A DNA stretch of 12,631 bases from Chlamydoabsidia padenii (taxonomy: Eukaryota > Mucoromycota > Mucoromycetes > Mucorales > Cunninghamellaceae), in the NCBI GenBank assembly GCA_025330725.1, contig JAIWND010000093.1, positions 1-12,631 of the forward strand, in the 5' to 3' direction. The notes beneath the pieces were generated by a model. The model had not been told where the DNA came from. It worked only from the letters and a program-made list of their open reading frames with translations, and did not search any database. A program made the translations under genes and the position numbers. Position 1 is the first letter of the stretch, and each line of letters opens with the position of its first letter. Positions 6,905-12,631 of the stretch are shown here, one piece after another.

Positions 6905-7225
6905 TTTTTTTTATTGATTGATTACATAAAGTAATCAAGTCAAGTTTTTTATTTTTTATTTTTGAAGAGATGATCGACATATGTCAAGACCCTGACAGTC
7001 GATCAGTCACGTTTTTATTTTTTTATGGTCGGGATTCAAATATCCAGTTCAGTTTTTTTATTTTGTGAACACAAGAAAAAGACCAGCCAACCAGGATTCG
7101 TATATCGAAAGAAATGAAGCTGTGTCATCATTAATCTTTTTTCTTTTTTAACAAGTGTGTTGGTAATCTGATATTTATTTTTTCTTTACTCTTATTTTTT
7201 ATAATAAAAGGTTACTTTCAAACTC
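6905..7225. other. AT-rich insert or eroded sequence between the two gag parts
   Basis: No open frame links the gag parts here. It holds poly-T runs and a small hairpin GATTAC-ATAAA-GTAATC near 6920-6936. It could be an eroded intron, an inserted repeat or decayed gag. Confidence 0.4.
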
Positions 7226-8032
7226 ATGTTCCATATACTACTTATATATCACACCAACACCACACAAGAAATGCAAAAGGTACTCCTTCGTAACATCAGT
7301 AACTTTGTCGAAAGACGGCAAGCTATCACGGGCAGTCGCAGGAAAATCCCTCTCCTACAATTCACTGGCGATTCAGATTTAGTCAGACATAAAACAATCC
7401 ATGAAAATATTGATCGCTTACTGGATGCCTTCGAGATGATCCTATTCCAACATTAACTGGATCTAGACAAAGATTGGGAAAGCTGCTTCATCTCATCAGT
7501 TCAACACTCAGCCGAAAAAAGTAGCTGGTACCAACTTACTCTTATGAACAAAAAGCAAAAGTGGAATGAAGCAAAACAGTTGGTGCGTGCCCAACTTGGT
7601 GGAGCCCACACAACCTCTCATTACCTGGAAAGATTAAATAACATGTACGCCTCCAAATACGAAGATCCTGTGAAATTTACGGAAAAATTCAAGAACGTCT
7701 TTCGCAGTGCTGGTGTAACAGATTCTGTAGCTTTTGGATCAATCCTAATGAAGGCTTTATCTTCCAATCATGCTGATTTAGTCAAACAGATACGATCCGC
7801 TTATGTCAGCTCCTCTCCTATTGGTAGACCCGAACTAGACGTGGGGTATATTTGTCGTACTGCTCCATTGTTGCACGTAGAACCTCGAAACGAAAGAAAG
7901 CACGGAAGAGATAACATGAATAGTCAACAAGAACACAAAAGACACAGGGGTGAAAACACGACTTCTTCCTCGATATCTATGCCGGCCTCCACTTCTTCCG
8001 CCGCATTGTCGTATCATGCAAAATTCAATTAA
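7226..8032 (+). pseudogene. Retrotransposon Gag core with one nonsense codon
   Basis: A single frame runs from 7226 with one internal stop, TAA at 7454-7456 after residue 76, and then stays open to 8032. Visible are a helical NISNFVERRQAITGS, LLQFTGDSDLVRHKTIHENI, a Trp-rich middle (KDWESCF, SSWYQLTL, KQKWNEAKQLV) and LERLNNMYASKYEDPVKF with FKNVFRSAG. The F-x-G, spaced Trp and late Phe/Arg pattern is that of Gag proteins of Ty3-type LTR elements. The C-terminal part is basic and hydrophilic and lacks a CCHC zinc knuckle. The last 8-9 codons are read from LTR B', which starts at 8007, so native gag stops there. No protease, reverse transcriptase or integrase follows. The element is dead. Confidence 0.75.
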
Positions 8033-8566
8033 TAAAAGATAAAGCCCGCCCCGAAGCATCATGCCTCGATGCGGGATTTAAAATATAAAAGAGATCGACG
8101 ATCGACACAGTCAGTCTGTCTCCGATCGTATGAACAAAAACTCACAAGTTAAATGATTATAGAAAGAGAAACATCATGATCTATTCATATGGTATGATAT
8201 GATCATGAAAGTAATAATGGAACGGTCATTTAACAAAGAGAAAAAAAACGTTCTGTCATGCGGGGTTTCAATACAAACACCGTATCACACCATTACAAGA
8301 CAGAACGATTCTTTTCATGATACATCACATCAAAAGAAACTTTCCATCGTAACTTCATGATCAATTAATGATTGTAATTGGTCCTTACTACTCGTCCCAT
8401 AAAATCACATACATGTATAAATAGTTCTCTTCTCCCGTTAACATATTTTTCTTCATCTACTTTTTACTCTTCATAAATAAAGGCTAGGAAGGATTCTCAC
8501 CGTACTTGTCTTTATTTTATATTTTATATACATCCATTTTTATTCTACAAAATCCTATGTTTTACA
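8007..8566 (+). mobile_element. LTR B' (560 bp), second copy of LTR B, plus strand
   Basis: Begins TGTCGTATCATGC inside the gag frame and ends TTTTACA. It is close to the reverse complement of LTR B, with the same TATAAATAG box (about 8417), AATAAAGG (about 8475), GC-rich hairpin and nested inverted repeat. Unlike copy B it has no matching 5-bp flanks (CGCAT on the left, CTACT on the right), so it is either a remnant of a larger deleted element or the product of recombination between two insertions. Confidence 0.88.
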
Positions 8567-8793
8567 CTACTTCTGCTTATATAGGCGTTGATAAATTTCT
8601 AACTGGCTAACACGGCACCAATGGAAAGATGCATAGATCCCATAGATCTGACTGCTGTTCCTCTTCGTTGAAGGAAAACTTTTTAATTGGTAAAAGATTG
8701 TACCAAAGATCTTAATTGTGAAGAAGAAAAGAAGAAGTAGAATTTAATAGGTTTGGTTTCATATCATCGATTGCTCAACGCGATCGTACCTTG
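8567..8793. other. Non-coding or eroded stretch between LTR B' and LTR D
   Basis: Stops occur in all frames over most of its length. A short frame reading NTAPMERCIDPIDLTAVPLR (stop near 8670) could be the eroded end of gag beyond LTR B', but nothing else supports it. Confidence 0.3.
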
Positions 8794-8798
8794 AAAGG
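8794..8798. repeat. Target-site duplication AAAGG, left copy (LTR D)
   Basis: Matches AAAGG at 8961-8965. The right copy is also present in the undisturbed repeat C, as CCTTT at 5936-5940 on the plus strand. Confidence 0.6.
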
Positions 8799-8960
8799 TC
8801 TCCTGACTTCTTTTTTTTTCCTGGGAGCGGAAGTTAAATCATCATTACTCATGCTACCTTGAGTATGTGAGACTTTATTTGAGGGTCAGATTCTTTATTT
8901 CTAGTCGTCAAGTTTCATAGAAGCTAATTTCACAGTTGGGTAGTAATGCCTGATACGACA
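8799..8960 (-). mobile_element. Short solo LTR 'D' (162 bp) inserted in repeat C'
   Basis: On the minus strand it starts TGTCGTATCAGGCA, the same terminus as LTRs A and B. It is bounded by AAAGG at 8794-8798 and 8961-8965, the expected 5-bp duplication. The junction at 8961 is exactly where homology with repeat C stops. It holds two AATAAAG signals but no TATAAATAG, so U3 seems deleted or very short. The distal end reads ...GAGA instead of ...CA, a mutation or an imprecise boundary. The length is far below A (377) and B (576). Confidence 0.6.
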
Positions 8961-8965
8961 AAAGG
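8961..8965. repeat. Target-site duplication AAAGG, right copy (LTR D)
   Basis: Directly follows TGATACGACA, the LTR D terminus on the plus strand. Confidence 0.65.
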
Positions 8966-9225
8966 TGACAGCACTTGATGGTGACTCCACTTCTTTTGCC
9001 CACCCCTCCATCACATACCATTTGCTTTCTTTTCTTTTTGGCTTGAATAAACTTTAGTAGTATATCTATTGAATGAATTTATTTTTATTAACTTGAGACT
9101 TGTATTTGTCAAAATATATGCATTTTAGTACATGTTCCCAAAATAAGAAAAATGTTGGAATTTGAAAGTGTATACTATTTTCCCCCCCACTGTATATAAA
9201 ACCCCTATTCTACGCTAATAAGTCT
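8961..9225 (-). repeat. Repeat C' (265 bp), inverted copy of repeat C
   Basis: Reverse complement of 5679-5940 with scattered substitutions. On the minus strand it begins AGACTTATTAGCGTAGAATA. The next bases outward differ between the copies, so AGACTTA is the shared edge. Confidence 0.75.
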
Positions 9226-9312
9226 TCGTCAGTTATATATAAACTTCTTTTATTTATCAATAAACTATATTATAATATCTAATCAGTCAGATAAAACAAA
9301 GTCGACAATATA

Positions 9313-9313
<1 letters not shown>
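9226..9313. other. AT-rich junction between repeat C' and the A42 tract
   Basis: Contains TATATATAAAC and AATAAA. There is no coding signal. Confidence 0.4.

Positions 9314-9355
<42 letters not shown>
9314..9355. repeat. 42-bp poly(A) homopolymer
   Basis: Uninterrupted A42, followed by a short C-rich junction (CACCCCCGG). It is preceded by AATAAA at about 9260 and an AT-rich stretch, so it may be a retroposed poly(A) tail. On the minus strand it would be a poly-T intron tract. Length is prone to slippage and sequencing error. Confidence 0.8.
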
Positions 9356-9356
<1 letters not shown>

Positions 9357-9700
9357 ACCCCCGGAATGTTCCTGTTGTTGTTGGTCGACGACATAGTCCC
9401 TGACAGTGGTAACTGCTCGATCCCAGTTAATCCTTGATGCTATCTATCTTGCCGGTTGATGGTTTTGGAGATATTCTTGGTATAATAGACGAGATGGTTT
9501 GACACCGTGTCCACTGAATTGACCTTGCGAGCCTTTGCCCGATAATAAAGATATCATATTCTTGAGTTTGAGAGTGACCTATAACAGAGGTGCATCAAAA
9601 TCATTACTTTGTCTTTTCACCTTTATCATCTTCACAATCTTTTTTCATGTTACTTACAAGTGGAAGGTTTGTTGATTTGATGAAGAGCCAATTTCAAAGT
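9357..9700 (-). pseudogene. Exon-like remnants of an unrecognised protein, minus strand
   Basis: Minus-strand frames include HGGTLKLALHQINKPST up to a GTAAGTAAC donor near 9658, and an acceptor TTATAG near 9580. They then include a basic stretch (KARKVNSVDTVSNHLVYYTK) and RINWDRAVTTVRDYVVDQQQQ in two different frames. The splice signals and protein-like composition suggest former exons, while the frame changes suggest decay. No family is recognised. They may belong to the same old gene as 9999-10494. Confidence 0.3.
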
Positions 9701-9998
9701 CCCGCCATGAGTTTTGCATAAGCACTGGTGAGCGTTCCACAAAAAAAAAGTTATCAGTTAGTAGTTCCAACGATCATTCATTATTTTATTTTTGATACTT
9801 TGCATGCTGCATAATATCAGTAAGATGTTGTTCCTCGGTCGAGTATCGATGGACGACAAGGTTGCACATGTCGAGAAATGTCTTGATGGTAGATCGTTTC
9901 CTTGATTATTGTTGTAATCTACTACACAGCATCGACAAGTTTAAAACCGGCTGTAAATGATGTTTATATTTACCTTTTGCCAGTCGTTTCAGAGTTGT

Positions 9999-10494
9999 TT
10001 AAATCAGTATACGACAAGTTTCTTCCTTCACATAGTCCACAAGTTCTTCAGAGGTTTTCGGAAATGCATCCACAGTGTGCATATATAAAGTGGCGCTGTC
10101 ATTGAGTGGGACCAGATGACGTGGTTCAACCAATGTTGGCAATTGAGTGATGTTGCCGGTAATTGAGAAGATTAGTGTGCTATGTATAAGAGTAAAACAT
10201 TGTTTTTGTCAACTTACGCATATTGGTCACCCACAGGTCGCTGAGGGGTAAGAGTTTCAAAGATATCATGAGCTTCCTCTTCGGATTCGTCACCAATAAG
10301 GTGTTGGGGAGGGTGTAGGAGTTTGTGGTCAAGGGCGCCAGGAAGTCTATGAATTGCGTTATGTTTTAATTCTTGGGATTATCTAAAGTAAACTAGAATT
10401 GTAGATGAGTAGCGACAAGAACAAATTGTTTATACTTTCCAAGTCTTTTTACTTTTTTTTTTTTTTTTTTTTTTTTAACCTTTTCTTTCGGCAT
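9999..10494 (-). CDS. Possible small gene of unknown function, minus strand
   Basis: ATG 10494 starts MPKEKV followed by a 24-bp A-run (poly-Lys or intronic). A segment 10346-10218 reads LPGALDHKLLHPPQHLIGDESEEEAHD (shown in part) and ends TPQRPVGDQYA at a GTAAGT donor. The next segment, from 10179 (acceptor ACATAG) or later, reads QLPTLVEPRHLVPLND, then LYMHTVDAFPKTSEELVDYV, and stops at 9999. Phases of the last two segments agree, but the intron would be only 38 nt with the near acceptor. The first exon does not join in phase with the A-run at its present length. The composition is clearly protein-like and acidic. Function unknown; a pseudogene is possible. Confidence 0.38.
10453..10476. 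repeat. T24 homopolymer
   Basis: It sits just inside the start of the putative minus-strand gene (after MPKEKV), where its length would decide the reading frame or an intron boundary. Confidence 0.85.
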
Positions 10495-10656
10495 TATTGT
10501 CAGCCTAGTTTAATCAAAGAATGAGAAGTAGAGCAAAGAAGAGAAACGCGAAAAGGGACTTTCAAAAACCACAATTCAAACAGCGCCTTTTTTTTTTTTG
10601 ATTAAAAAAGGCGGGATTCAAGCTTTTCTTTTCTTTTCATCTTCCATCTCCACTAA

Positions 10657-10987
10657 CCAGCGATCAATGATCATCACGAACGGCATCACCAGTATCAACT
10701 AAAGTCATCAAAGGGAACGAAGCGAATCGACAAGCTGGTACTACAACTGCTAAAATGTGATAAACGTTCTTTGATCCAATTAGTGCAACTTGAAGGTAAG
10801 AACCCTCCCCTTCTTTTTTTTTTTTTTTTACTGACTGTTTTATTTCTGTTTAATAGGTATAGGTTTACGACTCGCTCAATCTTACAGGCGACAACGGAGG
10901 GAAAGAGGGACATTAACATATTCATGCGATGCACTCAACACAGAGACAACTAATGTAGCCATGTTAGCATTTGGGGGACAAAGATGA
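10657..10987 (+). CDS. Two-exon fragment of an unrecognised gene, plus strand
   Basis: Exons are 10657-10795 and 10857-10987, split by a 61-nt intron (GTAAGA donor, TACTGAC branch, TTTAATAG acceptor). The joined frame reads KGTKRIDKLVLQLLKCDKR, then LIQLVQLEGIGLRLAQSY, RRQRRERG, then a polar end with stop TGA 10985. It is helical and basic. There is no in-frame ATG, so an upstream exon is missing. After the stop another frame gives DDGGSTLCNNIIKR before GTAATTG, which hints at a one-base indel and a longer ancestral protein. Not recognised; probably decayed. Confidence 0.38.
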
Positions 10988-11040
10988 CGGTGGGTCTACT
11001 CTCTGCAACAATATCATCAAAAGGTAATTGAATAGGGTGA

Positions 11041-11178
11041 AACAGGACAGGATATCGTGCCTTGAAGCAAAAAAGTAGACATCGACCATCCTTCTTCATT
11101 TACGACATTGACTCTTTGATCCGGCCTGCGTTTGTGCTGCCGCAATTTGAAGCGAATGCTACCAAACAATACATATAG
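11041..11178 (+). pseudogene. 45-aa open remnant resembling the C-terminal part of a transposase
   Basis: An open frame between TGA (11038) and TAG (11176) reads SRHRPSFFIYDIDSLIRPAF then VLPQFEANATKQYI. The D-I-D-S-L-I-R...L-P-x-F pattern resembles the C-terminal D-D-S-I-V-R-A-H-x-x-P-x-F blocks recalled from Plavaka/KDZ-type transposases. No start codon or neighbouring domain is present. This is a weak call from pattern alone. Confidence 0.25.
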
Positions 11179-11960
11179 ACACTACCCAGTGAATCATGGT
11201 GCCACCTTCGACACTAGGAAGAACAGTGAGCACATAACCTATTTGGGACCAATGAATAGTAGTATATTATACCCATAGTTTTATATCATACCAATAAAAT
11301 CAAACACTTTTAACTAAAAACCCTATCACTTATGATCGCCAAGCAATCTTCCCATTGATCGAATTGCACATTCAGACAGGATGGAGGTTGCATTACTGTA
11401 CCAACAGAAGAAGGAATGAGGGCTGATGCAATTGTCTCGGTCGTGTAAATGATAAATTAATAAAAGAAAGGTAAAGGAGAATAGTGGCAGAAAAGCATAG
11501 AACACGGTGCAATCAATAGGAGGAGGTCGAAAAACGTTAAAAAGCCCTCTACATGGTTTTCAGTAGTGTAGATAATCTTACACACCAGAAAAGCTAACAC
11601 CAAACCCGCTAACTGGTCATAGAGTGAGTAAAGTAAAAGCTTTTATTATAATGATAAGAGTAATTAAAACAAAGATTGGTATATTATTTAATGTGATTAT
11701 TATACAGTAGGAAGGTATCAATGGCAACAATGGATCATAGTCGAAGGTTGTTACATGAATTAGTCGTCAAGAGAATAGTTACTGAAGGATGTTGACAAGG
11801 TTGCTGTTGAAGAAGCCTATTGTTAAGTGATAAAAAGTAAAAAAGGTCAAGGAGCAGAAGTTACTAATTGGATTACCCCGTTGATTAATATACAATATAC
11901 AATATCATGGTCATGTTGATACCATGGTGACTGACCCTTGATAATTACCATTCAAAACTG
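11179..11960. other. Long AT-rich stretch with no supported gene
   Basis: All six frames are broken by frequent stops. Only scattered AT-rich words and an ATCATGGT/ACCATGGT partial palindrome near 11905-11930 are visible. Confidence 0.5.
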
Positions 11961-12064
11961 ATATCATTACTACAATCTTGTTATGTTGCTCTTGCTGACA
12001 GTATCAAAAAAAAAAAAAAAAAGAGTCGAGTTGATGGTTATTGTGTTGTCGTTCATAAAACATT
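11961..12064 (-). other. Possible downstream exons of the 12209 gene, containing a copy of its first-exon motif
   Basis: A poly-T tract followed by GATACTGTCAG looks like a strong acceptor near 11998. After it the minus strand reads QEQHNKIVVMISVLN before a GTAATT donor. The region also resembles 12177-12217 at the nucleotide level. Phases with exon 1 do not agree, so the structure stays open. Confidence 0.25.
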
Positions 12065-12139
12065 CTTTAGAATAAAAAAAAAAAAAAAAAAAAAAGCGTT
12101 AGTACAAGCAAATACACAAGCCTTCACTTTTACGTTTAC

Positions 12140-12209
12140 CTTGTTTGTGGACTTCATTCAAAAGAACATTCACAGTAGTTAATCTTGTTGCGTGGTTCTT
12201 GTTGTCCAT
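12140..12209 (-). CDS. Probable first exon of an unrecognised gene, minus strand
   Basis: ATG 12209 starts MDNKNHATRLTTVNVLLNEV, then HKQ and a GTAAAC donor at 12139. The intron 12139-12065 (75 nt) has a perfect TACTAAC branch site (12104-12098), a long poly-T tract and a CTAAAG acceptor. A pyrimidine-rich 5' leader lies upstream on the minus strand (12215-12480). The next exon reads ECFMNDNTITINST and then runs into poly-T, so the downstream structure is unresolved. No family is recognised. Confidence 0.42.
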
Positions 12210-12631
12210 ATCAAAAGAAGAGTCCAATTAAAGATTGCTGTCTGGTTAATCCCAAAACATTATTTAGAAAAAAAGGAGCGTCAAAAGTTAATTACAGACC
12301 ATTAAAAAGAAAACAGTAAAGATAAAGAGTCAGATTAAAAAGTAAGGATAAAAAGTAAGAGTAGAATCCAAAAGGATAATAAAAAAAGAAGATGAAGAAA
12401 TATCAACGATCAAAAGAAAAAAGAAGTTTCCGAGGGGGGAAGAAGAAAAGAAGCTACCAGGGACGGGGATTGAAAAGTACTTTTTCTAATTTTCGACTTC
12501 CAAGCTGGCGGTAAAATAAGTTTGTTCTAAATGGCTAGAATAGATATGGACTATCTTGATACTTGGTTTTGATAATTAAACTTTTATTTCTTTGGGAAAA
12601 GTTGTCTTGCACTCATTCCATTCCTCATGAT
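12210..12631 (-). promoter_or_regulatory. Pyrimidine-rich upstream region of the 12209 gene
   Basis: On the minus strand this is a long C/T-rich stretch (CTTCTTTTC, CTTTATC, CTTACTTTTTATCC words), a common feature of fungal promoters and leaders. No open frame of note and no clear TATA box. Confidence 0.4.

Larger units (their letters stand above)
8764..9011 (-). pseudogene. Second copy of the repeat-C ORF, split by LTR D
   Basis: On the minus strand ATG 9011 starts MEGWAKEVESPSSAVTF, the same as the ORF at 5890 except Lys-to-Ser. After codon 17 it is interrupted by LTR D (8960-8799) with duplication CCTTT/AAAGG. Beyond the LTR the frame reads QGTIALSNR and stops at 8764. That part does not resemble the 5890 copy, so the two copies had diverged or been rearranged just past this point. 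Confidence 0.5.

Noticed and set aside
6525..6980. 69-aa and 81-aa minus-strand ORFs
   Set aside because: Antisense to the gag N-terminal region and to poly-T tracts.
7835..8062. 75-aa minus-strand ORF
   Set aside because: Antisense to the Gag C-terminal part and the start of LTR B'.
9902..10105. 67-aa plus-strand ORF
   Set aside because: Antisense to the better supported minus-strand segment that ends at 9999.
10695..10953. 79-aa minus and 60-aa plus ORFs around the 10796-10856 intron
   Set aside because: Both read through an intron with strong splice signals; the spliced plus frame is more coherent.

Overview
The window looks like repeat-rich nuclear DNA of a filamentous fungus, most likely Mucoromycota (Mucorales-type). 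The grounds are the AT-rich composition with many homopolymer A/T tracts, short GT-AG introns (about 48-110 nt) with CTAAC/TACTAAC-like branch sites, a CACTA/Plavaka-type (Tnp2) transposase, and a retrotransposon Gag. There is no bacterial operon structure, rRNA, tRNA or CRISPR. The lineage is an inference from gene style, not from a marker gene.

Layout. (1) 1-1608, minus: the first four exons of a Tnp2-type transposase, open at the left edge. (2) 1609-1979: a divergent intergenic region with a triple CATACTAA motif. (3) 1980-4041, plus: a four-exon gene of unknown function split by two solo LTRs, both antisense to it. LTR A (2026-2402, duplication CAAAG) lies in exon 1 and LTR B (3404-3979, duplication ATAGC) in exon 4. 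Removing each LTR with one duplication copy keeps a single frame of 289 codons. (4) 4101-4583: exons of a probable small membrane protein. (5) 5045-5200: a small foldback repeat. (6) 5481-5694: a TATA box and the first ~34 codons of a gene cut off by repeat C. (7) 5679-6042: repeat C, holding a 50-aa ORF. (8) 6102-8032: a 5'-truncated A-type LTR followed by a decayed retrotransposon gag. (9) 8007-8566: a second B-type LTR, at the end of the gag frame. (10) 8764-9225: a second copy of repeat C (C'), on the opposite strand and split by a short 162-bp LTR (D) with duplication AAAGG. (11) 9226-12631: a 42-bp poly(A) tract, weak gene remnants on both strands, long non-coding AT-rich DNA, and a probable first exon on the minus strand near 12.2 kb.

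The organising theme is insertion history. Three repeats (A, B, C) each occur twice, and the two copies of each are on opposite strands. The LTRs whose 5' end is preserved (A, B, B', D) all begin TGTCGTATCA, and A, B and D are flanked by exact 5-bp target duplications, so one related group of LTR retrotransposons shaped the locus. The genes do not form a pathway. They are one DNA transposon, one retrotransposon relic, host genes damaged by insertions, and several small unrecognised genes.
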